Source: CALAED01 sp036555725 (GTDB taxonomy: Bacteria; Actinomycetota; Actinomycetes; Streptosporangiales; Streptosporangiaceae). From it: a stretch of 64,000 bases of DNA. Each line of letters opens with the position of its first letter. Position 1 is the first letter of the stretch. Positions 8,901 to 16,687 of the stretch are shown piece by piece. Where the stretch lies: contig DATBKU010000135.1 in NCBI GenBank assembly GCA_036555725.1, positions 1 to 64,000 on the forward strand, read 5' to 3'. The notes below the pieces were generated by a model. That model did not search any database, had not been told where the DNA came from, and saw only the letters and a list, made by a program, of their open reading frames with translations. Position numbers and translations under genes: made by a program.

Positions 8901-9011
8901 GAGGTGCTCGTCATGGCGGAGGACCCTGCCGTACGGGCGAACCGGCTGGGCCTGCTGGCGGCGATCCGCGACCTGGTGGCCAACGTCGTCGACTGGCGCG
9001 AAGTCGCCTGA
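6000..9011 (+). CDS. glyQS: Glycyl-tRNA synthetase, fused alpha and beta chains
   Basis: Charges tRNA-Gly. 1003 residues from GTG 6000 (TTG 5997 is also possible); AAGGAG ends at 5988, so a GTG overlapping it is not used. The first ~290 residues are GlyQ, the class II catalytic chain: WAGQGCVIVQPMNTEVGAG, TQYQVILKP, GLGWEVWLDGLEITQFTYF. From about residue 310 (FEIGVEEMP) the GlyS beta chain follows, with AEKNMRW, VEDPVAIRG and MKKHQRYLP, and a C-terminal anticodon-binding region. In most bacteria these are two genes forming an alpha2beta2 tetramer; most actinobacteria instead carry a eukaryote-like single-subunit enzyme. The two parts join in frame with a Pro/Ala linker. Confidence 0.95.
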   Translation: MTMQDALLRLTEYWAGQGCVIVQPMNTEVGAGTLNPATALRVLGPEPWRVGYVEPSVRPDDSRYGDNPNRLQTHTQYQVILKPEPGDAQDRYLGSLRALGIDIDRHDVRFVEDNWASPALGAWGLGWEVWLDGLEITQFTYFQQSGGRSLDPVSVEITYGMERIIMALQGVSHFKDITYAPGITYGEAFGQAEYEMSRYYLDDADIETNRRLFESYEAEARRMVEARLPVPAHTYVLKCSHAFNVLDSRGAIGTTERARAFARMRDLAREVAELWVERRAELGHPLGVATAGGPAPTGRPEPFPALAEPAPLAFEIGVEEMPPDEVTRSAAAVETALAERLGATRLRHGAIEVVSSPRRIVAIVDEVQPREDDAEETVRGPRLSAAYDADGNPTKAAQGFARGQGISVDDLQTIAVGGGEYVGYVRQVPGRPAAEVLAGVLPEIVTGLRAEKNMRWNAPGLSYTRPIRRLLALLGPHVVPFVVAGMQSRRATHVHRTAPEPIVEVETAKGYLDTLRTHGVEADAARRRERIVAAARELAAEAGGGIDVESEGAVIDEVTNLVEDPVAIRGSFEERYLELPDAVLTTVMKKHQRYLPVRDGAGRLLPAFVTMANGACDQDAVQAGNEAVLRARYEDAAFFYQHDLRRPPAELKRGLTKLTFEERLGSMADRADRIRAIALGLAGAAGISDADGTTLERAAELAKFDLASSMVIELSSLAGVMAREYAARAGESDAVAAALFEMELPRSAGDALPETVPGALLAVADRLDLLAGLFGIGSAPTGSSDPYGLRRAALGLTSILRARPALAAITVRDGLSVAARQQPVEVPAGALDEAEQFVVRRFEQALLDAGHPVNVVRAVLPHAGSPAYAEQAAADLEKLLGDERFQRLTTALQRVLRIVPAETPASYDPALFDDEAERRLHLTYTQVRDALGDGPSSEPRLSGKRVSLPEFTAEALPLAEPIDDYFDEVLVMAEDPAVRANRLGLLAAIRDLVANVVDWREVA

Positions 9012-9045
9012 CGACCGGCTGTGCGGGGATGGAAGGATTGACCTC

Positions 9046-10227
9046 ATGCTGCGCTGGCTGACGGCGGGGGAGTCGCACGGCCCGGCCCTCGTCGCGATCC
9101 TGGAAGGGTTGCCCGCCGGCGTGCGCGTAACCTCCGGCGACATCGCCGAGGCGCTGCGCCGCCGCCGGCTGGGCCACGGGCGGGGCGCCCGGATGAAGTT
9201 CGAGCAGGACAAGGTCGAGATCATCGGCGGCATCCGGCACGGCCGCACGCAGGGCGGGCCGGTGGCGGTCGAGGTCGCCAACACCGAGTGGCCCAAGTGG
9301 GAGACGGTGATGTCGGCCGACCCCGTCGACCCGGATGTGCTGGCGGCCCAAGCGCGCAACGCCCCGCTGTCGCGGCCGCGCCCCGGGCACGCCGACCTGG
9401 TCGGCATGCAGAAGTACGGCTTCGACGACGCCCGGCCGGTGCTGGAGCGGGCCAGCGCGCGGGAGACCGCGGCGCGCGTGGCGATCGGCGAGGTGGCCAA
9501 GGCGTTCCTGCGGCAGGCGCTGGGCGTCGAGGTGCTCAGCCATGTGGTGGCGCTCGGCGAGGTCGGCGTGCCGGACGGCAGCGCGCTCCCGGAGCCCGCG
9601 GACCTGCCGCGGATCGACGAGTCCCCGGTGCGCTGCTTCGACCCCGAGACCGGCGCTGCGATGGTCGCCCACATCGACGACCTCAAGCAGGCCGGCGACA
9701 CGCTCGGCGGCGTTGTCGAAGTGCTCGCGTACGGCGTGCCGCCGGGCCTGGGCAGCCACGTCCACTGGGACCGGCGACTCGACTCCCGGCTGGCCGGCGC
9801 GCTGATGGGCATCCAGGCGATCAAGGGCGTCGAGGTCGGCGACGGCTTCACCACCGCCCGCCGCCGCGGCTCGCAGGCGCACGACGAGATCGAGAACACC
9901 CCCGACGGCATCCGACGGCGCACCCACCGGGCCGGCGGCATCGAGGGCGGCATGACCACCGGCGACCCGGTACGGGTGCGCGCCGCGATGAAGCCGATCT
10001 CGACGGTGCCGCGGGCCCTGGACACGGTCGACGTGGCCACCGGCGAGGCGGCCAAGGCGATCAACCAGCGCAGCGACGTGACCGCGGTGCCCGCCGCCGG
10101 GGTGGTGGCCGAGGCCATGGTCGCGCTGGTGCTCGCCGAGGCGGCGCTGGTCAAGTTCGGCGGCGACTCGGTTGAGGAAACCGCCCGCAACCTGCAGGGA
10201 TACCTCTCGGCATTGGTGATCAAGTGA
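9046..10227 (+). CDS. aroC: Chorismate synthase
   Basis: Last shikimate-pathway step: EPSP to chorismate, needing reduced FMN. 393 residues, normal length. Signatures seen: GESHGPALVAILEGLPAG at the N-terminus, RRRLGHGRGARMKFE, SRPRPGHADL, RASARETAARVAIG with the conserved Arg-Glu-Thr, GGIEGGMTTGDPV and the KFGGDS C-terminus. GGAAGG lies upstream of ATG 9046. First gene of an aroC-aroK-aroB run, separated from aroK by 87 bases of GAGCG-rich sequence. Very sure. Confidence 0.97.
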   Translation: MLRWLTAGESHGPALVAILEGLPAGVRVTSGDIAEALRRRRLGHGRGARMKFEQDKVEIIGGIRHGRTQGGPVAVEVANTEWPKWETVMSADPVDPDVLAAQARNAPLSRPRPGHADLVGMQKYGFDDARPVLERASARETAARVAIGEVAKAFLRQALGVEVLSHVVALGEVGVPDGSALPEPADLPRIDESPVRCFDPETGAAMVAHIDDLKQAGDTLGGVVEVLAYGVPPGLGSHVHWDRRLDSRLAGALMGIQAIKGVEVGDGFTTARRRGSQAHDEIENTPDGIRRRTHRAGGIEGGMTTGDPVRVRAAMKPISTVPRALDTVDVATGEAAKAINQRSDVTAVPAAGVVAEAMVALVLAEAALVKFGGDSVEETARNLQGYLSALVIK

Positions 10228-10314
10228 CATGGAGCGAACCCGACGCAGCGAGCGGAGCGGGCGGCCGAGGAACGACGCCCGCCGCGGAGCGGGTTGAGGA
10301 GCGGTGAGCGACCG

Positions 10315-10818
10315 GTGACACAGCCCAGAGCAGTACTGATCGGGCCGCCCGGCTCCGGTAAGACGACCATCGGCACGGCTCTGGCCGAGCGGCTGGGGGT
10401 GGCCTTCCGCGACACCGACTCCGACGTCGAGGCCACTGCTGGCAAGCCGGTCAGCGAGATCTTCATCGACGACGGCGAACCGCGATTCCGCGACCTCGAA
10501 CGAGCGGCGGTGCGGACGGCGCTGGCCGACCACGAGGGGGTCGTCGCACTGGGCGGCGGGGCAATCCTCGACCCCGGCACGCAGGAGCTGCTGGCCGGGC
10601 ACAGCGTCGTCTATCTCCAGGTCGGGCTCTCCGACGCGGTGAAGCGGGTCGGCCTGGCGTCGGCACGGCCGCTGCTGGTGCTCAATCCCCGTAGCCGGCT
10701 GCGGGCCCTGATGGAAGAGCGGCTGCCCATCTACGAGCGGCTCGCCTCGGTCACCGTCGCGACCGACGGCCGCGAGCCCGCCGACATCGTCGAAGAGATC
10801 GTCAAGGCGCTCCAATGA
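10315..10818 (+). CDS. aroK: Shikimate kinase
   Basis: Phosphorylates shikimate at the 3-hydroxyl. 167 residues from GTG 10315, with GAGGAG and GGTGAG upstream; a TTG at 10294 would add seven residues. P-loop GPPGSGKTT, shikimate-binding DTDSDVE and EPRFRDLE, and the GGGAIL (Walker B-like) loop followed by the lid RPLL are all visible. Its stop overlaps the aroB start in an ATGA junction, so the two are translationally coupled. Confidence 0.95.
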   Translation: MTQPRAVLIGPPGSGKTTIGTALAERLGVAFRDTDSDVEATAGKPVSEIFIDDGEPRFRDLERAAVRTALADHEGVVALGGGAILDPGTQELLAGHSVVYLQVGLSDAVKRVGLASARPLLVLNPRSRLRALMEERLPIYERLASVTVATDGREPADIVEEIVKALQ

Positions 10819-11891
10819 CGCCGACGCGGATCCAGGTGGGCGGCGACCGACCGTACGAGGTGATCGTCGGCACCGGGGTCCTGGGCGAGCTGCCCGGCAT
10901 GCTCGACCCGAAGGTCCGTACGGTGGCGGTCGTCCACGCCGAAGGGCTGCCGGAGATCGCCCGTCCGGTGTGCGGGGCGCTGGAGCGGGCCGGGTACGCG
11001 GCGCACGCGGTGCCGGTGCCGGACGGCGAGGCCGCCAAACAGGTCGACGTGGTGGCGCGGCTCTGGTCGCGGTTCGCCGAGCTCGGCATGACCCGCAGCG
11101 ACGCGATCGTCGGCGTCGGCGGGGGAGCGACCACCGACCTGGCCGGGTTCGCCGCGGCATCCTGGCTGCGCGGGGTCGCCGTCGTGCACGTGCCGACCAC
11201 CCTGCTGGGCATGGTCGACGCCGCGGTCGGCGGCAAGACCGGCATCGACATCCCGGAGGGCAAGAACCTTGTCGGCGCCTTCCACCCGCCGGCCGGAGTG
11301 GTGTGCGACCTGACCACGCTCGTGACGATGCCGCGCGAGGACTACATCAGCGGCCTGGCCGAGGTGATCAAGGCCGGCTTCATCGCCGACCCGAAGATCC
11401 TCGACCTGGTCGAGGACGACCCGCAGGGCGCCGCGTCGCCGGACGGCCCGCACACGCGGGAGCTGGTCGAACGGGCCATCCAGGTCAAGGCCGACGTGGT
11501 CGCCGCCGACCTCGAGGAGAGCGGGCTGCGGGAGATCCTCAACTACGGGCACACGCTGGCGCACGCGATCGAGAAGGCCGAGGCGTACCGGTTCCGGCAC
11601 GGGCACGCGGTCGCCATCGGCATGGTGTACGCCGCCGAGCTGGCGCGGTTCGCCGGGCGCCTCCGCGCGGACGTGGTCGACCGGCACCGGCAGGTCCTGT
11701 CCGCCGTTGGGCTGCCCACGTCGTACGGCCCGGACGCCTGGCCGGGGCTGCGGGCCACGATGAGCATCGACAAGAAGGCGCGCGGGGCGATGCTGCGGTT
11801 CATCGTGCTCGACGACATCGGCACGCCGTCCCGCCTGGAGGGCCCCGACGAGGACCTGCTGCGCCGCGCGTACGATGCGATCGCCCGGTGA
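10815..11891 (+). CDS. aroB: 3-dehydroquinate synthase
   Basis: Converts DAHP to 3-dehydroquinate with NAD and a metal ion. 358 residues, normal. Seen: the VGGGATTDLAGFAAASWLRG NAD-binding region, PTTLLGMVDAAVGGKTGID with catalytic Asp and Lys, GLAEVIKAGFI, NYGHTLAHAIE and the metal-binding HGHAVAIGM. Starts inside the last codons of aroK (four-base overlap). The input DAHP must come from a separate DAHP synthase; the DAHP-synthase-like gene at 55775 looks inactive for that step. Confidence 0.97.
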   Translation: MTPTRIQVGGDRPYEVIVGTGVLGELPGMLDPKVRTVAVVHAEGLPEIARPVCGALERAGYAAHAVPVPDGEAAKQVDVVARLWSRFAELGMTRSDAIVGVGGGATTDLAGFAAASWLRGVAVVHVPTTLLGMVDAAVGGKTGIDIPEGKNLVGAFHPPAGVVCDLTTLVTMPREDYISGLAEVIKAGFIADPKILDLVEDDPQGAASPDGPHTRELVERAIQVKADVVAADLEESGLREILNYGHTLAHAIEKAEAYRFRHGHAVAIGMVYAAELARFAGRLRADVVDRHRQVLSAVGLPTSYGPDAWPGLRATMSIDKKARGAMLRFIVLDDIGTPSRLEGPDEDLLRRAYDAIAR

Positions 11892-11907
11892 GCCTATGAA
11901 GGTGAGC

Positions 11908-12072
11908 CTATGAAGCGGTGGCGGTGGGGGTGTGCGGCCCTTCCTGCCAGCCTTGGATCGGATCATCGTCGAGGCTGATCCAAAGCCATGCGAAAAAGAC
12001 GACCACGACCGCAAAGACGGCGACGACCATCGCCGTCACGATCCACAGCGCCACCTTTGTCTGCGTCTGCAT
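11908..12072 (-). CDS. 54-residue single-helix membrane protein
   Basis: Small gene on the strand opposite the aro run, ATG 12072-12070 to TAG at 11908. A GGAG element lies about nine bases upstream. The protein starts MQTQTKVALW, crosses the membrane once (about residues 8-33, rich in Val, Phe, Ala) and ends with an acidic then Pro/Thr-rich tail (SLDDDPIQGWQEG). A helix with a clean start, stop, ribosome site and hydrophobic core makes it a credible gene. No family recognised. It sits between aroB and aroQ, tail to tail with aroB. Confidence 0.6.
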   Translation of the reverse strand: MQTQTKVALWIVTAMVVAVFAVVVVFFAWLWISLDDDPIQGWQEGPHTPTATAS

Positions 12073-12165
12073 GATTCAGTGCTCCGCCTGCTGTTCCTGG
12101 TGGGCTGGCACACTGATCGTAGAGGAGGATCGGGCGGCGAATGAGCGAACGGGAAGGCACGGCAC

Positions 12166-12666
12166 ATGCAGGATGTCCTGGTCTTGAACGGGCCGAACCT
12201 GTCGCGGCTCGGCACCCGCGAGCCGGACGTGTACGGGGTCGCGACGTTCGACGACCTCAGTGAGCTGTGCCGGGAGACCGGCCGCCGGCTCGACCTGCAC
12301 GTCGAGGTCAGGGCGACCAACGACGAGGCCGAGTTGATCGGCTGGCTGCACGAGGCCGCCGACGGGAGACTTCCGGTGGTGCTCAACCCCGCCGCCTTCA
12401 CGCACTACTCGTACGCGCTGCGCGACGCGATCGCCCAGCGCACGGCGCCGCTGGTCGAGGTGCACCTGTCCAACCCGGCGGCCCGCGAGGAGTTCCGCCA
12501 CATCTCGGTGGTCGCCGGCGTCGCGACGGGCACGATCGCCGGGTTCGGCCTCATGTCGTACGTCCTGGCGCTGCAGGCCCTCGCCGAACTGCTCGCCCAG
12601 GCCGCCAAGACCGCTGACGCCGGTAACACCGCCGACGCCGGATCGCGGCCGGAGGCGTCGTCGTGA
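12166..12666 (+). CDS. aroQ: 3-dehydroquinate dehydratase, type II
   Basis: Dehydrates 3-dehydroquinate to 3-dehydroshikimate; the type II enzyme is a dodecamer. Signatures: LNGPNLSRLGTREPDVYG at the N-terminus with the active-site Arg (the catalytic Tyr is in VYG), NPAAFTHYSYALRDAI, and EVHLSNPAAREEFRH with the catalytic His. 166 residues, slightly longer than usual because of an Ala/Thr-rich tail (TADAGNTADAG, a small internal repeat). The stop overlaps the next start by four bases (GTGA). GGAAGG lies upstream. Confidence 0.95.
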   Translation: MQDVLVLNGPNLSRLGTREPDVYGVATFDDLSELCRETGRRLDLHVEVRATNDEAELIGWLHEAADGRLPVVLNPAAFTHYSYALRDAIAQRTAPLVEVHLSNPAAREEFRHISVVAGVATGTIAGFGLMSYVLALQALAELLAQAAKTADAGNTADAGSRPEASS

Positions 12667-13319
12667 TCGACCTTCGGCGCGACGGCGACGTGCACGTCCT
12701 GCGGTTCGACGACAACGAGAACCGGTTCACCCCCGCCTTCCTCGACGCCGTCCACGGCGCGCTCGACGACGTGGAGAAGTCCGACGGGCCGCGGGCGCTG
12801 GTGACCGTCGGCACCGGCAAGTTCTACTCCAACGGGCTCGACCTTGACTGGCTGACCGCCCACCCCGATGAGCTGACCGCGTACCTCGGCAAGATCCACG
12901 GGCTGTACGCGCGGCTGCTGACCCTCCCGATGCCCACGGTGGCGGCGCTCAACGGGCACGCCTTCGCGGGCGGGGCCATGCTGGCGCTCGCCCATGACTT
13001 CCGGGTGATGCGATCCGACCGGGGCTACTTCTGTTTCCCCGAGGTCGATCTCGGCCTGCCGTTCTCGCCGCCGATGAGCGCGCTCGTCCAGGCCCGGTTG
13101 CCCAAGGTCACCGCGCACGAGGCCATGATCACCGGACGGCGGTACCCGGCGCCGGAGGCGCTGTCCGCGGGGCTCGTCGACCGGTCGGTCCCCGAGGCCG
13201 AGGTGCTCCCGGCCGCGCTCGCACTCGCCGCACCGCTCGCCGCCAAGGACGGACGTACGGTCGCCGAGATCCGCAAGGGTATGTACGGTCCGGTGATCGA
13301 GCTCCTCACCGGCTCCTGA
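12663..13319 (+). CDS. Enoyl-CoA hydratase/isomerase family protein
   Basis: 218 residues, shorter than standard crotonases (about 255). The N-terminal strands (DVHVLRFDDNENRFT), the first oxyanion-hole region (GTGKFYSNGLDLDWL) and the second (AALNGHAFAGGAMLALAHDFRVM) are present, followed by a FPEVDLGLPF segment. The Asn/Leu-rich SNGLDL in place of the usual AGAD resembles the delta3,delta2-enoyl-CoA isomerase-like branch. It is translationally coupled to aroQ, which is common in actinobacteria but metabolically unexplained. Substrate unknown. Confidence 0.85.
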   Translation: MIDLRRDGDVHVLRFDDNENRFTPAFLDAVHGALDDVEKSDGPRALVTVGTGKFYSNGLDLDWLTAHPDELTAYLGKIHGLYARLLTLPMPTVAALNGHAFAGGAMLALAHDFRVMRSDRGYFCFPEVDLGLPFSPPMSALVQARLPKVTAHEAMITGRRYPAPEALSAGLVDRSVPEAEVLPAALALAAPLAAKDGRTVAEIRKGMYGPVIELLTGS

Positions 13320-13421
13320 CCCCGGGGCTGGGTCGCCCGGCCCGCACCGGCTACGCTTCGTCCAGGAAACTGAACGACATTCGGTTTAGGTCTTCGACGA
13401 CGCCGGCAAAAGGGGTTGCCC

Positions 13422-14462
13422 ATGCGTATCGGCATGATGATCAATTACGCGGGCGGCTTCAAGGAGACCGTCGAAGAGCTGGCCGACTACGAGAAGGCCG
13501 GGCTCGACATCGTGTTCGTGCCGGAGGCGTACAGCTTCGACGCTGTCAGCCAGCTGGGGTACATCGCGGCGCGCACCGAGCGGCTGCAGATCGCCTCCGG
13601 CATCCTGCAGCTGTACTCGCGGACGCCGACGCTGACCGCGATGACCGCTGCGGGCCTGGACTATGTCTCCGACGGCCGGTTCCTGCTCGGCATCGGCGCG
13701 TCCGGGCCCCAGGTGATCGAAGGCTGGCACGGCGTGCCGTACGACGCGCCGGTGGGCCGGACGCGCGAGATCATCGAGATCTGCCGCGCCGTCTGGCGCC
13801 GCGAGCGGGTCAGCTACGACGGCCGCCATTACAAGCTGCCGCTCCCCGCGGACCAGGGCACCGGCCTCGGCAAGCCGCTGAAGCTGATCAACCACCCGGT
13901 ACGCGAGCGCATCCCGATCATCGTCGCCTCACTAGGCCCGAAGAACGTGGAGATGACCGCCGAGCTGGCCGAGGGCTGGGAGCCGATCTTCTACCTGCCG
14001 GAGAGGGCCGCGCCGGTCTGGGGCGACGCGCTCGCCAAGGGCAAGGCCAGGCGCGATCCGTCGCTGGGCGATCTCGACGTCGTGGCGCAGGCGCCGCTGG
14101 CGATCGGCGACGACGTCGAGGGCTTCCTCGAGTTCGGCCGGCCGATGGCCGCGCTCTACATCGGCGGCATGGGCTCCAAGGGCCGGAACTTCTACAACGA
14201 CCTGGCCCGCCGGTACGGCTATGAGAAGGAGGCCGCGGAGATCCAGGACCTCTACCTCGACGGCAAGAAGGACGAGGCCGCCGCCAAGGTGCCGTACGAA
14301 CTGCTGCAGAAGACCTCGCTGATCGGCCCCGAGGGCTTCGTGGCGCAACGGCTCGCCGCGCTCCGGGAGTCCGGCGTGACGACCCTCAACGTGAACCCGA
14401 TCGCCGCCGACCACAAGGCCCGGGTGCGGCTCATCGAGCGGATCAAGGAACTCGTGGCCTAG
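13422..14462 (+). CDS. LLM-class F420-dependent oxidoreductase
   Basis: 346 residues from ATG 13422, preceded by AAAGGGG. Luciferase-like TIM-barrel protein; actinobacterial members mostly use coenzyme F420. Family features seen: MRIGMMINYAGGF start, EKAGLDIVFVPEAYSFDAVSQLGYIAARTERLQIASGI, DGRFLLGIGASGPQV with the typical Gly-rich turn, WHGVPYDAPVGRTREI and the long C-terminal helix region. The substrate cannot be read from the sequence. A 96-base gap with no strong terminator separates it from the hydratase-like gene. Confidence 0.9.
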   Translation: MRIGMMINYAGGFKETVEELADYEKAGLDIVFVPEAYSFDAVSQLGYIAARTERLQIASGILQLYSRTPTLTAMTAAGLDYVSDGRFLLGIGASGPQVIEGWHGVPYDAPVGRTREIIEICRAVWRRERVSYDGRHYKLPLPADQGTGLGKPLKLINHPVRERIPIIVASLGPKNVEMTAELAEGWEPIFYLPERAAPVWGDALAKGKARRDPSLGDLDVVAQAPLAIGDDVEGFLEFGRPMAALYIGGMGSKGRNFYNDLARRYGYEKEAAEIQDLYLDGKKDEAAAKVPYELLQKTSLIGPEGFVAQRLAALRESGVTTLNVNPIAADHKARVRLIERIKELVA

Positions 14463-14500
14463 CACAATGTCCCTGCCGGCGGTGGTCATAGGGTCTGGAT

Positions 14501-15613
14501 ATGGGTGATCTCCATGTCGCGCGCAGGGGGCGCCTGGCCAGGCTCGTCGCCGACCGCGACGCCGACGCCGCGCTCGTGACCCGGCTCGTCAACGTCCGCT
14601 ATCTGACCGGCCTGGACAGCTCCAACGCCGCGCTGCTCGTCGGCGCCGACGGGGCCGCACTCTTGTGCACGGACGGGAGGTACGCGGGCATGGCCGACGC
14701 CGTGTGCCCCGAGCTGGAGTGCCTCGTCGAACGGGAGACCGCCACGACGCTGGTGTCCCGCGCGGCCGCGGACGGCGTCGCCCGGCTGGCCTTCGAGGCG
14801 CATGACGTCACCGTCGAGGGCTACGACGACCTCGCCGCGGTTGCGGTTGAGCCCGCGTCATTGGGGCGGAATGACACAGCCGCGCCCGAGTTGCGGCCGC
14901 TCGGCCGGGCCGTGGAGGAGCTCAGAAAGGTCAAGGACGAGGCCGAGATCGAGTTGCTCCGGAAGGCGTGCGCGATCACCGACCGGGCGTTCGCGGCCGT
15001 GCTGCCGCTACTGCGGCCCGGGGCCACCGAACGGGAGATCGCGGTGGCCCTCGAACGGGCCATGGTCGACCTCGGCGCCGTCAAGCCCGCGTTCGACTCC
15101 ATCGTCGCGAGCGGCCCGAACGGCGCCGTACCGCACCACCACTCGGGCGATCGGACCATCGCCGCGGGGGATCTCGTCACGATGGACTTCGGCGCGCTGT
15201 ACGGCGGTTACCACGCCGACATGACCCGTACGGTGGCCGTCGGCAAGGTGGCCGAGTGGCAGCGCGACCTGTACGACCTGGTACACCGTGCGCAGCAGGT
15301 GGGCCTCGACGCGGCGCGGCCCGGCGCGGAGACCAAGGACGTCGACGCGGTCGCCCGCGGCGTGATCGCCGACGCAGGGCACGGCGACGACTTCCCGCAC
15401 GGACTCGGCCACGGCGTCGGGCTGGAGATCCACGAGGCTCCGCTCATGGGGTACGACAAGACCGGTAAGCTTGAGGGTCGGGTTCCCGTCACCGTAGAGC
15501 CGGGCGTCTACCTCGGCGGCCGCGGCGGCGTCCGCATCGAGGACACGCTGGTAGTTCGGGCCGACGGGCCGGAACTGCTCACCCAGACCACCAAGGAGCT
15601 GCTCGTCGTCTGA
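14501..15613 (+). CDS. M24B aminopeptidase (Xaa-Pro peptidase type)
   Basis: 370 residues: an N-terminal creatinase-like domain (about 1-130, with VNVRYLTGLDSSNAAL) and a C-terminal pita-bread metallopeptidase domain. All five metal ligands are visible: the two Asp in MDFGALYGGYHADMTRT, His in GHGVGLEIHE, Glu in VEPGVYL and Glu in RIEDTL. It removes N-terminal residues ahead of proline. The place just before efp is conserved in many bacteria. Xaa-Pro aminopeptidase and Xaa-Pro dipeptidase cannot be told apart here. Confidence 0.93.
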   Translation: MGDLHVARRGRLARLVADRDADAALVTRLVNVRYLTGLDSSNAALLVGADGAALLCTDGRYAGMADAVCPELECLVERETATTLVSRAAADGVARLAFEAHDVTVEGYDDLAAVAVEPASLGRNDTAAPELRPLGRAVEELRKVKDEAEIELLRKACAITDRAFAAVLPLLRPGATEREIAVALERAMVDLGAVKPAFDSIVASGPNGAVPHHHSGDRTIAAGDLVTMDFGALYGGYHADMTRTVAVGKVAEWQRDLYDLVHRAQQVGLDAARPGAETKDVDAVARGVIADAGHGDDFPHGLGHGVGLEIHEAPLMGYDKTGKLEGRVPVTVEPGVYLGGRGGVRIEDTLVVRADGPELLTQTTKELLVV

Positions 15614-15643
15614 CGGGCCGCCGCATTCAGGAGACGACTACCC

Positions 15644-16207
15644 GTGGCCACGACGAACGACCTCAAGAACGGCATGACGCTGAACCTCGACGGGCAGCTG
15701 TGGACCGTCCAGGAGTTCCAGCACGTCAAGCCCGGCAAGGGCGGCGCGTTCGTGCGCACCAAGATCAAGAACGTGCTCTCCGGGAAGGTCGTCGACAAGA
15801 CGTTCAACGCGGGCACCAAAGTCGACGTCGCCAACGTCGACAAGCGGGAGATGCAGTACCTCTACCGTGAGGGCGAGGGCGAGGACTTCGTCTTCATGGA
15901 CACCGAGACCTACGACCAGCCGCACATCCCGGCCGCGACCGTGGGCGACGCCGCGAAGTTCCTGCTGCCCGAGCAGATGGCCGTCGTCGCGTTCAACGAG
16001 GACACGCCGCTGTACGTCGAGCTGCCGGCCGCCGTGGTGCTCGAGATCACCCACACCGATCCCGGCCTGCAGGGCGATCGGTCCACGGGCGGCAGCAAGC
16101 CGGCGACGCTCGAGACGGGCGCGGTGATCCAGGTGCCGCTGTTCATCACCACCGGCGAGAAGGTCAAGGTCGACACCCGGTCCGGCGACTACCTCGGCCG
16201 GGGTTAG
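15644..16207 (+). CDS. efp: Translation elongation factor P
   Basis: 187 residues in three beta-barrel domains; binds between the P and E sites of the ribosome and relieves stalling at proline runs. Seen: the domain I loop VKPGKGGAFVRTKIKN with the Lys at its tip, QYLYREGEGEDFVFMD, and the C-terminal signature around ATLETGAVIQVPLFI. Start GTG 15644 with GGAGACG upstream. The loop lacks any obvious nearby modification gene (epmA, earP or ymfI). nusB follows after four bases. Confidence 0.96.
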   Translation: MATTNDLKNGMTLNLDGQLWTVQEFQHVKPGKGGAFVRTKIKNVLSGKVVDKTFNAGTKVDVANVDKREMQYLYREGEGEDFVFMDTETYDQPHIPAATVGDAAKFLLPEQMAVVAFNEDTPLYVELPAAVVLEITHTDPGLQGDRSTGGSKPATLETGAVIQVPLFITTGEKVKVDTRSGDYLGRG

Positions 16208-16211
16208 GGCG

Positions 16212-16628
16212 ATGCCGGCCAGAACCAAAGCCCGCAGGCTCGCCCTCGACACGTTGTACGCGGCCGAACTGCGCGACCTGCCGCCGATGGAGGTGCTGGG
16301 CCAGCGGCAGCGCGATCCCCGCGACGAGATCTCCGAATACGACCACGCGGTACGACTGATCGAAGGCGTCGACACCCAGCGCGAGCGCATCGACGAGCTG
16401 ATCTCCACCTACTCCGTCGGCTGGACCCTTGATCGGATGCCGGCCGTCGACCGTAACCTGCTCCGGATCGGCGTGTACGAGCTGCTGTGGGTCGACGACG
16501 TGCCCGACGGCGTGGCGATCAGCGAGGCGGTCGCACTGGCGACCGAGCTGTCCACCGGCGAGTCCCCGCGTTTCATCAACGGCCTGCTCTCCCGGCTCCA
16601 AGAGCTCAAACCCTCCCTCTCCCTCTGA
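16212..16628 (+). CDS. nusB: Transcription antitermination factor NusB
   Basis: 138 residues, all-helical RNA-binding factor that with NusE(S10) binds boxA of rRNA operons. Family features: ARRLALDTLYAAELRD at the N-terminus, DRMPAVDRNLLRIGVYELLW, and the C-terminal AISEAVALATELSTGESPRFINGLLSRL. ATG 16212 is four bases after the efp stop. The next gene in Streptomyces (bldD, then pyr genes) is absent; a methyltransferase lies downstream instead. Confidence 0.95.
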   Translation: MPARTKARRLALDTLYAAELRDLPPMEVLGQRQRDPRDEISEYDHAVRLIEGVDTQRERIDELISTYSVGWTLDRMPAVDRNLLRIGVYELLWVDDVPDGVAISEAVALATELSTGESPRFINGLLSRLQELKPSLSL

Positions 16629-16670
16629 GCGACTGTAGGGTTCCCCAACAGTCTCTAACTGTCGTCGCTC
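16627..16670 (+). terminator. Possible weak terminator after nusB
   Basis: GAGCGAC (16627-16633) can pair with GTCGCTC (16664-16670). A smaller nested stem pairs ACTGT with ACAGT around GGG and CCC. There is no U-run, as is usual in high-GC genomes. Weak support. Confidence 0.3.
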
Positions 16671-16687
16671 GTCACTAGGCTGAGGCG

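Noticed and set aside
10228..10293. GAGCG-rich gap before aroK as a mobile repeat
   Set aside because: The GAGCGGAGCGAGC-type runs recur ahead of other genes here (for example murG) and look like ordinary high-GC intergenic sequence, without inverted ends.
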